Shown in pieces: positions 23,848-35,005 of a stretch of 64,000 bases of DNA. Source of the stretch: Triticum aestivum (Eukaryota; Streptophyta; Magnoliopsida; Poales; Poaceae); the NCBI RefSeq assembly GCF_018294505.1, contig NC_057801.1, positions 196,589,183 through 196,653,182 on the forward strand, given 5' to 3'. A program made the position numbers and the translations under genes. The notes beneath the pieces are model-generated. The model did not search any database. It saw nothing but the letters and a program-made list of their open reading frames with translations, and was not told where the DNA came from. Numbering within the stretch: position 1 is the first letter of the stretch; the number at the start of each line of letters is the position of its first letter.

Positions 23848-24577
23848 GAAGCTCTTCTTGCATAGCTTGAATCCATTCAGGTTCCATGAAGGCTTCAACA
23901 ACTTTCTTGGGTTTAGAGATTGAGACAAATGCAAAGTGCCCACAGAAATTTGCTAGTTGTGTTGCTCTTGAACGAGTGAGTGGACCTGGTGCATTGATGC
24001 TATCGATTATCTTCTCAATTTGTACTTCATTTGCAACACTAGGATGAACTGGACGAAGATTTTGCTCCTGCTGAACATTGTCATCATTTGGAGGATTGTC
24101 TTCAGGCTGAGCAATGTCTTCAGGTTGATCAGGTGCAGAAATAATGATTTCCTCTTCAGGCTGGGCATCTGATGGTATGATCTCTCCTGTTCCCATTAGC
24201 TTGATTGATTCACTGGCAGGTACTTCATCTAGCACATTTGGCAAGTGCTCTCTTTGTGAGCCATTAGTTTCAGCAAACCGCACATCCACAGTTTCAACCA
24301 CTTTATAGTGAAAGAGGTTGAAGACTCTGTAGGAGTGCGAGTCCTTTCCATAACCAAGCATAAAACCCTCATGTGCTTTCGGTGCAAATTTTGAAGTGTG
24401 ATGTGGATCCTTGATCCAACACCTAGCACCAAATACTCTGAAGTAGCTTACGTTTGGCTTTTTACCAGTGAGGAGCTCATAGGATGTTTTCTTTAGAAGC
24501 TTGTGAAGATAAACACGGTTGATGACATGGCATGCAGTATCAATGGCTTCGGGCCAGAATTTTCTTGGAGTCTTGTA
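23848..24577 (-). pseudogene. Pol linker between integrase and RT of the Maximus-like element
   Basis: Contains the integrase C-terminal part (CWIKDPHHTSKFAPKAHEGF-like region about 24432-24360, then MLGYGKDSHSYRVFNL). This is followed by an acidic, Pro/Glu-rich spacer (PEEEIIISAPDQPEDIAQ) and the conserved start of the RT region (FMEPEWIQAMQEELQQFEL). The last block is split by the SINE. Frame shifts occur near 24400-24580. Confidence 0.7.
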
Positions 24578-25320
24578 TTAGTCAAGCATCATCCAAGCCA
24601 TCTCAGTAAGGGTTCTGTTCTTGCGCTCCACGATGCCATTCTGCTGAGGTGTGCAAGGAGCAGAAAACTCATGAGTGATGCCTAAGATATCAAGATAGAG
24701 GTCGAGGCCTGTGTTCTTGAATTCTGTGCTGTTGTCACTCCTAATGTGCTTGATCTTGACGCCATAGTTGTTCATGGCGCAGTTGGCGAAGCGTCTGAAG
24801 ACATCCTACACTTCAGTCTTGAAGAGAATTATGTGCACCCAAGTGTATCTTGAATAATCATCAACAATAACGAAACCATAGAGACAAGCAGTAGCAGTGA
24901 GAGTAGAGTAGTGAGTGGGGACAAACAAGTCCATGTGGAACAACTCAAAAGGTCGAGATGTAGTCATGATTGTCTTCGAGGTATGCTTGGCCCTTGTCAT
25001 CTTCCCAGCTTCACAAGCACCACATAGATGATCTTTCTTGAACTTGACGTCTTTGATGCCTATGACGTGCTTCTTCTTGGCGAGAGTGTGTAGGTTCCTC
25101 ATGCCAGCATGCCCTAGCCTCCGATGCTAGAGCCAGCACTCTGAAGACTTGGCTAGAAGACAAACGGCCATCTGTGGTCCTGCTGAGAAATCTACCATGT
25201 ACAGATCATCTTTTCCGTACCCTTCGAAGACTAGAGACTTGTCAGATTCCATTAGTACAAGGCAATGATATTTTCCAAAGAGCACAATTATGTTTAAGTC
25301 ACAAAGCATTGAGACAGACA
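24578..25320 (-). pseudogene. pol (IN): GAG-pre-integrase and integrase core of the Maximus-like element
   Basis: The zinc-binding pre-integrase region includes HLCGACEAGKMTRAKH. The catalytic core includes FELFHMDLFVPTHY (first Asp), VIVDDYSRYTWV, IRSDNSTEFKN (second Asp) and PQQNGIVERKNRTLTEMAW (Glu region). Stops occur near 25127, 24806 and 24578. Confidence 0.88.
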
Positions 25321-25690
25321 TTAAGTTGAAACCAAGGGATTCAACAAGAGCATCACTTTGTCCATGTGCTGATCCCTTGAGATTGCAACTCTACCTAGTC
25401 CCAATACCTTGCTTTTACCAGTGTCAGCGAATGTGATGTGACTTTTATCACATGGACGTAAGGTTGAGTCCATGAGAAGACTTCGATCACCAGTCATGTG
25501 GTTGGTGCATCCGCTGTCCATAATCCATTCTGAAGCACGAGGTGTAGTACCCTACAGTGCAGTTAGGAGGATAGGCTTCACAAAAAGTGTTGTGAAGCAT
25601 AAGCATTTGAGGCACAATAAGATTATCAAAACTTAGATCAAGGTTAGGACTGAAGGTATGACTGGCAAGCGAATCAGATATGAAATACAT
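25321..25690 (-). pseudogene. pol (PR): Aspartic protease region of the Maximus-like element
   Basis: MDSGCTNHMTGDRSLL is the copia D-S-G protease active site with its usual C-x-N-H-M-T-G context. ITFADTGKSKVLGLGRVAI follows. The region upstream to 25690 is frame-disturbed but open, and includes a Trp/Met-rich stretch typical of the Gag-protease junction. Confidence 0.82.
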
Positions 25691-27408
25691 AGTAAGACCA
25701 TTTTATCATGTGTCCCATAATGAGTTTTAGGTCCCCAGCAATAGCATCGGACGCCTTTGATTTCAGGCTGGAGACCATTCCCTGCAGAAGAAGGTTAATT
25801 CTTCTTAACCACCCACATCTTCAGGGGTGGCTTAGAAGCAATGAGTCTAAGTGCAGCATCTGAGAATTTTGGCTTTGAAGCCCTAGCAAATAGCCTTGCA
25901 GGAGAAGAGCGATACTCATATGAATAAGCGGAAAAGTTCTTAGTTCTATGAACATAGCGGTTTGAAGACACACGCTCATATTCATAAGTCCGAGTATGGT
26001 TTCCCTGCAAAACATTGGTGTTAGGGTGACTCAGGTGAGTCCTGTATCTGTATGAAGCCATAGGTCTGGGGTTTGTCTTCTTGCTTGGTGGTGTCATGAT
26101 GACATTCACAGGAAGATTCTCAATATACTTCTTAGGTACCCAGATCTTCTTCATAGGTGGTCCATTCCTGCAGTTAGTACCAATATACCTGGCAAACACT
26201 TCACCATTCTGATTCTTAAACAAATTATAGTTTGCATCAAAGGATTCATTAATGATGATAGGGTTAGCGCAAGTGAAACCATATAAGGTGGATGGATCTA
26301 TTGAAGGTTCCTTTGCAGCAACCCATGTGGTTTCGGGGTACTACTCAGGCTTCCAGTACGACCCATCAACATTCATTTTCCTCTCAAACCCAATACCCTC
26401 TTTTCTAGGGTTTCGGTTCAGAATCTGCTTTTTGAGGACATCACATAATGTCTGATGCCCTTTGAGGCTTTTGTACATCCCTGTCTCAATCAGTGTCTTC
26501 AACCTGGCATTCTCATCAGCAATAGTAGTGGTATCCTCAACAGAGGGGTTAGTTACCACATCAGCAGTTGAAGATATTGCAACAGGAGCAGTAGAACATC
26601 CAGCAATAGAAGTAGCGTTATCACGCTCAATGCATTTTAAACATGGTGGTTCAAATCCTTCCTGAGCGGGACTGATCTGTTGAGCGCGTAGTGACTCATT
26701 CTCCTTTTGAAGATCTTCATGATCCGATCTCAATTTCTCAAGTTCCTGCTTCCTTTGAAGATAATCGTAGGAAAGCTTTTCATGAGATGTTGAGAGGGTT
26801 TCATGACGACCTTCAAGTTCCTGGTACTTAACATGAAGATTATTTATGTCTTCAATTAAGGACTGAGTCTTAGTCATTTCCGCGTCCAACAAGTCATCGC
26901 TTTTGTCTAACAGTTTTTGAATATGTTCCATAGCTTTCTGTTGTTCAGTTGCAATTTTAGCAAGTTTTTTGTAGCTAGGTTTGGATTCACAATCAGAGTC
27001 ATCATCACTAGATGTTTGAAAGTAAGCATCGCGTGATTTTACCTTGGCACCGCGTGCCATGAAGCAGTAAATGGGAGTGGAGTCGTCCTTGTTAGTGGCA
27101 TCAGCGTTGGTGGTGAATGCATTGTCTTCAGTGTTGAAGATGGACTTGGCAACATAGGCTAAAGCCAGAGCTAGACTTGCAATGCCAAAGTCAGACTCCT
27201 CCTCAGACTCCATCACTTCTGCCTCCTCAGAAGCAGAATCCTCTTCTAATTCCATTTCCTTGCCAACAAAAGCACGAGCCTTGCCACACAAACTTTTCTT
27301 GTGTGATGAAGACTTGGAAGAAGATTTTGAGTATTTCTTCTTCTTCTTGTCATCAGAATCATATTCCTTGCTCTTCTTCTTTTTCTTCTCATTGTCCCAC
27401 TGTGGACA
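25691..27408 (-). pseudogene. Gag C-terminal extension with coiled coil, Maximus-like element
   Basis: After the zinc knuckle the same frame continues as an acidic domain (EMELEEDSASEEAEVMESEE). It is followed by a long coiled coil (about 27000-26690: KLAKIATEQQKAMEHIQKLL, LEKLRSDHEDLQKENESLRA). The conserved tail includes LNRNPRKEGIGFERKMNVDG and SYWKPE before TAG 26341-26343. Beyond it are WVAAKEPSIDPSTLYGFTCA, KIWVPKKYI and Tyr/Arg-rich stretches to TAA 25795. Such an enlarged Gag is a feature of SIRE-type copia elements. Confidence 0.78.
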
Positions 27409-28296
27409 CTAAGAGATGTAGTGACCAGGTTTCTTGCACTTGTGACAGGTTCTCTTCTTGTGGTCATGGGAAGAAGCTTCATCATTTCTTGAGCTGGATC
27501 GTGAAGACTTTCTGAAGCCTTTCTTCTTAGTGAACTTCTGGAACTTCTTCACAAGCATAGCAAGCTCCTTTCCAATGTCTTCAGCTTCACCAGAACTGCA
27601 ATCAGATTCTTCTTCAGATGAGGAGACAGCCTTTGCCTTCAAAGCGTGAGTTCGGCCATAGTTGGGACCATAGATATCTCTTTTCTCAGATAGCTGGAAC
27701 TCATGTGTGTTGAGCCTCTCAAGTATGTCAGATGGATTGAGTGTCTTGAAGTCAGGGCGTTCTTGAATCATAAGAGCTTGAGTGTCAAATGAGGTGTCAA
27801 GAGATCTTAGAAGCATCTTGACAATTTCATGCTTGGTGATCTCGGTGGCGCCGAGAGCCTGAAGTTCGTTTGTGATGTCAGTGAGACGATCAAACGTGAG
27901 CTGGGCATTTTCATTGTCATTTCTCTTGAGGCAGTTGAAGAGGTTGTGTAGGACACTGATTCTTTGATCTCTCTGAGTTGAAACACCTTCATTGACCTTG
28001 GAGAGCTAGTCCCAGACTAGCTTCGATGTTTCCAAGGCACTCACACGGCCATACTGCCCTTTGGTCAGATGACCACAGATGATGTTCTTCGCAGTAGAAT
28101 CGAATTGAATGAACTTCTTGACATCAGTAGGGGAGACACCTTCACCAGTCTTGGGAACGCCGTTCTTGATGACATACCATAGATCAACATCAATGGCTTC
28201 AAGATGCATACGCATCTTATTCTTCCAGTAGGGATATTCAGTGCCATCGAAGACAGGGCACGCAGCGGAGACTTTGATTATCCCTACAGTCGACAT
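27409..28296 (-). pseudogene. gag: Gag of the Maximus-like copia element
   Basis: Starts at ATG 28296 (MSTVGIIKVSAACPVFDGTE). YPYWKNKMRMHLEAID is the copia Gag N-terminal motif, followed by a UBN2-type domain (LTDITNELQALG, IVKMLLRSLDTSFD). A CCHC knuckle (CHKCKKPGHYIS-stop-C) is interrupted by TAG at 27409, one codon before its last Cys. Another TAG at 28006 sits in a conserved VWDWLSK-type position. Both stops can arise from single transitions. Confidence 0.88.
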
Positions 28297-28348
28297 AGCT
28301 AAAACTCCAGGTGCTTAAACCGAATCACACAGAACAAGGGAGTACCTT

Positions 28349-28360
28349 GCTCTGATACCA
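28349..28360 (-). other. Primer-binding site, initiator tRNA-Met type
   Basis: Minus-strand TGGTATCAGAGC, 2 nt inside the LTR; an exact match to the standard plant copia PBS. Confidence 0.88.
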
Positions 28361-28362
28361 AT

Positions 28363-29691
28363 TGAAAGTGCTAGTTATCGACTAGAGGGGGGTGAATAGG
28401 CGATTTTTATGAAAGTCTTCAAAACATGAAAGTTTTGAAGACAAACACGAAAACAGGACCTATAAACACGCAGCGGAAGATGAACTACGCTACACAAGCC
28501 ATAGTCAAACAAGTATGAAACTAAAGCATGATGACTAATGGCAGCTAGGTAGTAGGATCAGGATGGAAGATGGTATGAAGCCAATCAGAACAAGTAGTCA
28601 CACAGTGAAGTCAAACAGGCATAGCAATCAGGCAATGACTTCACAAAGATGACTCTAAGTAAGGAGAGTAAGAGATAGAACCAGTGCTTTGTGAAGACAA
28701 TGATTTGTTCGACCAGTTCCAGTTGCTGTGACAACTATACGTCTGGTTAGGGAGGCTGAGATTGAACTCAGAAGACCATGTCTTCACCTTATTCCCCTTG
28801 AGCTAAGGACACACAGTCCCCGCCCAATCACTCTGGTAACTCTTCAAGGTAGACTTCCAAACCTTCACATACTTCGTTCACCGTCAATCCACAATTACTC
28901 TTGGATGCTCAGAACGCGATGCCTAACCGGATGGAGGATTCACAGTCCTCAAGTGTAACAAGTCTTCAGATCACGCAGACAGAAATACTTCAGCGATGCC
29001 AAACACTCTTTGGGCTCTGGGTGTTTTGGGCTTTGTCCTCACAAGTATTTCTCTCTCAAACTCTTCGGAGGTGGGTTGCTCTCAACGACAAAAGCCGTGC
29101 ACTAACTCTGAGCAGCCACCAATTTATGGTGTAGGGGGTGGGCTATTTATAGCCACTGGCAACCCGACCTGATTTGTCCAAAATGACCCCGGGTCACTAA
29201 GGAACTGACACATGTCACAACGGTCAGATTTCAAACACACGCGGCAGCTTGACTTGGGCTACAAGTAAAGCTGACTTATCCAGCTCTGGATAAGATTTGC
29301 TCTCATTGTCTTTGCTCGAAGACATAGGAATTTGGTTGAGCATCACTTTAGTCACTCTGACTTTGTTCACTTGGACCCCACTTAACAGTGCGGTGGTTCC
29401 TATGACTCAACAAAGAAGAAAAGAAACAACGAAACCACTAAGTCTTCGTGCTCCATAGTCTTCACTCAATGTCTTCTTCTGTCATAGTCTTCAATGTGAA
29501 TATCTTCATGTACCACCATTATCTTCAATGTCTTCATACATTTTTAGGGGTCATCTCCGGTAGGTAAGCCGAATCAAAGAGGGACTACTACCTATGTTAT
29601 CCCGCAATTCTCACAAACACATTAGTCCCTCAACCATGTTTGTCGTCAATACTCCAAAACCAAACTAGGGGTGGCACTAGATGCACTTACA
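28363..29691 (-). repeat. 5' LTR of the Maximus-like copia element (1329 bp)
   Basis: Minus-strand ends are TGTAAGTGCATC (29691) and GCACTTTCA (28363). A TATA-like GGCTATAAATAGCC (29154-29141) sits in a near-palindrome. Many GTCTTCA/TGAAGAC hexamers recur across the LTR. The right flank ACCCC is one half of the presumed TSD; the partner lies beyond the truncated left end. Confidence 0.88.
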
Positions 29692-30440
29692 ACCCCGGGT
29701 AAAGATATGGGCCTTATGGGCCAAGTGAGGGAACACACCAGCCCACAAGGGTCTGGTGCGCCCCTATAGAGGTCGGCCCTATGAGGAGGAGAAGGAAAGA
29801 GGGGAGGGAAAGGAAAGTGTGGAGTAGGACTCCCCCTTCCTTCCCCCCCTCTCTCTCCCTCCCCCCCCCCCCTCTTTCCTTCCACCTTGTTGATACAAGG
29901 AAATGGGGGGCGTAGGGCAAGGCAGGTTCCCTAGGGGCCGACGGCCAGCCCTAGGGCGCGCCTGGCTGCCTCCCCTCCCCTCCCCTCCCACCTATATATA
30001 TATATATACGGGGAGGGGGCGCCACACAAGATAACATAACATTGTCTTAGCCGTGTGCGGCGCCCCCGTCCACTGTTTACTCCCTCAGTCATATTTTCGT
30101 AGTGCTTAGGAGAAGCCCCACGGAGATCACATCACCATCACCGTCACCACGCCGTCGTGCTGCCGGAACTCATCTACTACTTCGCCCGTCTTGCTGGATC
30201 AACAAGGCATGGACGTCATCGAGTTGAACGTGTGCTGAACGCGGAGGTACCATACGTTTGGTACTTGATCAGTTGGATCGCGAAGAAGTTTGACTACATC
30301 AACCGCGTTGTCTAACCATTCCGCTTATGATCTATGAGGGTACGTAGACATACTCTCCCCCTCGTTGCTATGCATCTCCATAGATAGATCATTGCGTGTG
30401 CGTAGAATTTTTTTTGTTTTCCATGCAAAGTTCCCCAATA
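29692..30440 (+). repeat. Copia-type LTR remnant, plus orientation
   Basis: Holds a GGGCTGGTGCG-type GC-rich region, long pyrimidine/C runs (29840-29880), CCTCCCC repeats and a TATATATATATA box (29993-30008). It ends with a 3' region (GACGTCATCGAGTTGAACGT, CATCAACCGCGTTGT) and terminus GTTCCCCAATA near 30440. The layout resembles Angela/WIS-like LTRs or a relative, from memory. The 5' part is missing because the Maximus-like element inserted at 29691. Confidence 0.55.
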
Positions 30441-30979
30441 AGTTTATGAAACATACAAAAACTAATCCATGAACCAACCAGCAAAACTCATCGGAGGTTT
30501 GAATCCTACACGGGGAGCACCATCTTCTGAACATGGTTTACACGAGAATTTATCATCTAAACCAAAACAGAACAAGTTATACATGATGAATCCAGATTCT
30601 CATACCTATTTATTCATACTTCCAGTATTTTTTTTGTTTATGCAACATGGAAAATTCTTTTCAGCCATTGGAAGTGACAATCACTTAAGATAACAAGAAA
30701 AGATCAGCAGCTGATGACACACTTCTGACTCCGAAGCCACATAAAAGGTTAGCGTACTTTGATTACAACAAAATAGATGACTCATCAGCTATATAAGCAA
30801 TTGATGACATATAGCTCAAGTATATGCAAATCTGCTGCAAAGGAAATGTTTACTTCAGAGACCAGCGAAGGGAAGAAGGCTGCTGCCGATGACAAGTAAT
30901 GCAAATTTCAATACCAGCGTTCCATAATATGTACGTAGTAGTAATCATGAGTGATATTGGTTGTTTTGTAAATATGTAT
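30441..30979. other. Unannotated AT-rich sequence
   Basis: No ORF, repeat or known motif recognised; possibly unique intergenic DNA. Confidence 0.4.
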
Positions 30980-31918
30980 ACTTCAGTCTATCCCCCTTAA
31001 TATTCAATTCAGGAGGACGCTTGCCGGTAATCGTTGGGAAGCGTGGCTCCATTTAGTGAGTAGACTGATGGAGGTTCAGCTGTCTCAACAGCCCAATCAG
31101 TTGCGCTGGAAGCTTACTAGGACTGGGGAGTTTATAGTTAAATCAATGTATCTCGATGTTATCAATTCTAGCTCCATTCCTAGTTTTAAATATGTTTGGA
31201 ATGTCAAAGTTCCTTTGAAAGTTAAAGTATTTATGTGGTTTGTACATAAACAAGTCATCTTAACTAAGGACAATCTAGCAGAGCGTGACTGGACAGGACC
31301 TACTAGGTGTAGTTTTTGTGATCGAAATGAAACTATCAAACACCTTTTTCTTGATTGCCCGTTGGCCAAGGTTCTATGGCGGACGGTGCACATAGCTTTT
31401 AACATTACTCCTCTGAATTCTGTCAGCATGTTATTTGGAACGTGGCTTAACAGGATAGAGTCCGAAACAGCGAGACACATTTGCGTAGGAGTATGTGATT
31501 TATTGTGAGAAGTCTGGAACTGCAGAAATGATTTGGTTTTTAACAGAACAACAAATATTCATTTTTTGCAGGTTATTTTTCGTGCCACTGCGTTGATCCG
31601 TATGTGGTCGCTACTCACTCCGACGGAGGCCAGTCAGTGTTTGGTTACTGGATCTATCCGGTGGGAGATGGTAGCACAGAATATTTTCAACCGGCTTGGA
31701 TGGCGGTCATGTAATAGCATAGGCAATTAGTTTTTCTATCTTTCTTATGCCAGCCGGTTGTGACTTTTTGGCTACTTTTTTATTGGCTCTTTGTGAGCTT
31801 TTCTTTACTTTTCTTGAGACTATAAGACCTTGTTGAACCTATTTGCTTTTTATAAAGTTGGTCGTATGCATCGTTCTGATGCAGAGGCCGGGGAGCCCCC
31901 CTTTTCGAAGAAAAAAAT
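30980..31918 (+). mobile_element. 5'-truncated LINE (non-LTR retrotransposon), 3' end
   Basis: The reading frame encodes a zinc-binding RT-associated domain (zf-RVT type): RWKLTRTGEFIVKSMYLD, KVPLKVKVFMWFVHKQVILT, CSFCDRNETIKHLFLDCPLA and VLWRTVHIAFNI. The frame is broken by TGA near 31506 and continues as EVWNCRNDLVFNR to about 31730. A T-rich 3' UTR and an A-run (31909-31918) follow. The 10-bp repeat AAATATGTAT at 30970-30979 and 31916-31925 is a plausible TSD, although the second copy overlaps the poly(A). Only the last ~0.9 kb is present, as is usual for 5'-truncated LINE insertions. Confidence 0.8.
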
Positions 31919-31988
31919 ATGTATCGCTTCCTTTTGAAACCAGTACTTTGTCTTTCTCTATCTTTTCAGACATCGTGTGGTCTTAGCT

Positions 31989-32135
<147 letters not shown>

Positions 32136-32344
32136 CTCTGCTTCACAAGTTAGAGATTAATGTATCTTCTGCTATGTTGCATTTTTCTAGATCTGTTCAA
32201 AGAACCGTTTTACCAGATATACACATTTGTTATCTTAAAAAAAAGTCTGGCTGGCCACCTCAATCCAAGCGTGTTCAATTTAGTATAAAACAAAAGATCC
32301 CTTAGAGTCCATTAACATCCGGATTGTTGCTTAGTTACATAGCT

Positions 32345-32380
32345 TGCAAAAACGTATCATATTATGGGACGGAGGGAGTA
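32345..32380. mobile_element. Stowaway-like MITE terminus (one end only)
   Basis: ATTATGGGACGGAGGGAGTA matches the familiar right end of grass mariner-type MITEs. No partner end is seen within a few hundred bases to the left, so this is a fragment or a strongly decayed copy. Confidence 0.6.
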
Positions 32381-33060
32381 CTAAACAATTTTCTAGCTAA
32401 ATATGCAATACTAGCTTTAAATAAATGTTTTGATCCTATGGTTGTGATGGAAAATGCACGAAAACTTGCTTGTTTCAAATATTCTAATAATTCCACAATG
32501 CTTGCAGATGAAATATCAGATAAAAAATGCATTATTAACATGAAATTATTGGGACAGAAGCAACTGATACTTCATCTTTTATACAACAATTCTAAACAAG
32601 ACGCAAAGTCATATCTTCTAATTACAGTTAAAAGGCCACAAGCAGAAAATACACTGCCATAGAGACAAAGTCCTTTCTTTATATAACAAGTGATATCACT
32701 TGCCTTTATACGAACAATCAATTCTAGAAAAAAAATAAAGCTAACCAGACAACCCTTTCAGCCGCATGCATGCAAGCAGCCACATGCATGTAATAACGCA
32801 GCAAGGGCAATCGATCCAATTTCTAAGCTCACAGGAAATAGAGAGCCGTGAGTGTTCGGTGGCTACTTTTACGTGATGGACCCTGCACGCCACCCTTAGG
32901 AGCGATGATCGTCCCTCGGCTGGGCCTATGCCATAAGTTGTTCGTGTCGTTTGAGTACGAGAATTTGGCATCATCTGTCGACTCCACGGCTCAACATGCA
33001 TGGAAACTGGATCGATGAAAAAAAACATGTGGAAACTAAAAAAGACGAAAGAAAGGCAGT
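32381..33060. other. Unannotated intergenic sequence
   Basis: AT-rich up to about 32750, then mixed. No domain or repeat recognised. Confidence 0.35.
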
Positions 33061-33555
33061 TTGTGGAAGCGAGTCAATCGTGGGAGGTGGTGATAGGGAC
33101 TTGAGGGGACCCTCCAGGGGAGCCGCCGCTGCCGCTCGAATCGAGCTTGAGGGGGTTGGGCCGCCGCCATTTTCCTGTTGCTCGAATCCAGGCTCGACTG
33201 CCTATGGACCACGGGGACGCCCTCGCCGCTTGTCCATGCCCTTTCACTTGTCGACCAGTTGCGCGAGCATAGCGGGGATCGGGGAAAAGGGGTTTCACTG
33301 CTGTGGCGGTCGAGCTTGCGAAGGACGGTGCGTCGAACACGACGTGGGCAGGTGGAGGGTTGGGGCCTTGGGGGCTTGCGTGCTCTGGAACGACGCCCCT
33401 CTCTCTCTGGAACGACAACAACGGATGAAGCGTCCTCAGCGGCGGTGGGGAATCAAATCTTCAGCAGCGGCAAACTAACGCATCCTCTGCGGCGGCAAGG
33501 AATCAGGTAACGGCCCCCTCCCTCTCCTGGAGCCTTCCCTTCTCAGTCTCCCATT
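33061..33555. other. GC-rich segment of unknown nature
   Basis: Rich in GCGGCGG and GGGG motifs with overlapping ORFs on both strands. It contains a short duplication around CTCTGGAACGACG and CTCTGGAACGACA, and a donor-like CAGGTAACG near 33506. It could be an old promoter or first exon or a repeat; no homology can be claimed. Confidence 0.3.
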
Positions 33556-34370
33556 GGGATGGCGCATAGCGACAACTGGTCGAGGAACCGCCTAGAACGT
33601 GGTGAACTCCGATGGCACCCCAGGCTCGATGTTGGAGTTGATTGGACGAAAAAGGGTTCCAACCAACACTTACATCCAAGTAGCCCATACAAACTCATGC
33701 CACACACACACCCAAGGCGAGATACAAGAATGCCGGGCACCGACACACCACCACAACAATTACTAAGCGCCTATAAGATGTGCAAGAAGGAACCGCTTAG
33801 AGCCGACCAAGACAACCACCAAGACGATGCCTCCAAGAAGGGCACGACCACGGAATGTCGCCGTCATCCGATCCAAAAATCAAGTTTTCACCCGGAGCTA
33901 GAAGGAAGGAGTGGGAGCACCAAGACAGAGCCTGCAAGGAGGAACACGACGTCCGCGAACGACATCACCGTCGGTCAGTGCATGGACTTGGCAAGTGACG
34001 TACCCCGGTGCTTCACCCCCTCTATCGCAACCCCGCTCCGTGAACCACCCGTAGCCATGCCTCCCGAGCGGCCATGGTTGTCTACCTGCATCTGAGCTGC
34101 ACAGTCCGCCCACGACCAACACGCCTCCCGCTACCAGGACCACCGGGACGCGAGATCCGGCCTGTGCCACACACCACGCCCAAGGAGACAAAGGGGCCTC
34201 GCCGTCGGTGGCGACGACCGGGCTTCGCCCGCTCGTGCCCCCTGGGGGCGGCGAGGGAGGGAGGAGAGGAGGAGGGGAGGGGAGGCAGCGGCACTAGGGT
34301 TAGCCTCCCGGACGCTCACGGGAGCGTCCCGGGAGGAGGAGGGGTTCGAAAAAAAAACTCTCGTTGATTC
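33556..34370 (-). repeat. Probable retroposon-like segment, minus orientation
   Basis: Read on the minus strand it starts with a GC-rich leader containing a strong hairpin (34305-34337) and CCCTAGTGCCGCTG. It continues with CCGGGTGAAAACTTG, GGAGGCATCGTCTTGG and GTGGTGTGTCGGTGCCCGGC. This style recurs in grass LINE/retroposon copies as I remember them. ORFs on the opposite strand (for example 33559-34095) are low-complexity Pro/Arg/Thr sequences without domains. No clear TSD found. Confidence 0.3.
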
Positions 34371-35005
34371 AGCACTCGGACGTGTCATGCTTAGCATGAA
34401 CACGCAATATTGTAGTGCAACGGCGGCGCAAGAGCACGCGTGGCGTGCTAGAGGGCACGGGTGGGTGGCGTCGCATTTCTGGTCGAGGGCTTGTTGTTCT
34501 AAGAGATGTAGCATTGGATTCAGTTCCTTAATGGTGGACAACCAGCCGTAGTATTGGGTTGGCTTTTGATTATTGCAGTTTCAGTTTAGGAGGGTAGAAA
34601 TCGAACTGCCATCACATTCTATTGTTAATGTTCGCAGTGAGCTTCTTGTGGCCTCAAGCTTTTGAAATTTTCAATAACAAGCTTTGTAATATTGGTCTAA
34701 TGTGGTTTTGTTATTTTACAAACTACTAACTGATGTGTCTGTGTGTCGACTGCCGGCTTCTGCTTGTGTGCTAAGCAGACCACAACAATCAAGGGACGAA
34801 GAACGAAGGCACGTCAGTTCACAAGGCACTAGTTCGTCCTAGATATTATCACCAAAAATCAGCATGCAATTGTGCTGAGTCCCCACTAGCAGTGTATCAT
34901 GAATCCTTTATTTTTGGCAACCAATGATTGCTACCTGCTGTCGCTGTAATATTGTCGTATAAATTTTGTTTTTAATTTGTCCGTTCCCCGCAAAAAGGGA
35001 AATTC
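34371..35005. other. Unannotated intergenic sequence
   Basis: Mixed composition. No gene or repeat recognised, apart from a CGCAAAAAG run at 34989 that resembles the end of the neighbouring retroposon. Confidence 0.35.

Larger units (their letters stand above)
7133..29691 (-). mobile_element. Copia LTR retrotransposon, SIRE/Maximus-like, with nested insertions
   Basis: Minus-strand order: 5' LTR (29691-28363), iMet PBS (28360-28349), gag, protease, integrase, RT, RNase H (ending 22221), a promoter-like leader, and a long ORF in the env position (10782-7133). Protease-integrase-RT order marks copia; the large Gag with coiled coil and the extra 3' ORF fit the SIRE/Maximus lineage. The LTR start TGTAAGTGCATC agrees with my memory of Triticeae Maximus. 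It is split by a complete Athila-lineage gypsy (11262-21406) and a SINE (23694-23833). The gypsy ending at 7132 cuts off its 3' end and 3' LTR. Confidence 0.88.

Noticed and set aside
22221..28296. Possibility that this is a host polyprotein or RT-like gene
   Set aside because: Gag, protease, integrase, RT and RNase H in copia order between a PBS and LTR show it is a retrotransposon.
33559..34191. ORFs of 97-178 aa on both strands
   Set aside because: Low-complexity Pro/Thr/Arg content within a repeat-like segment, no splice-consistent model and no domain.
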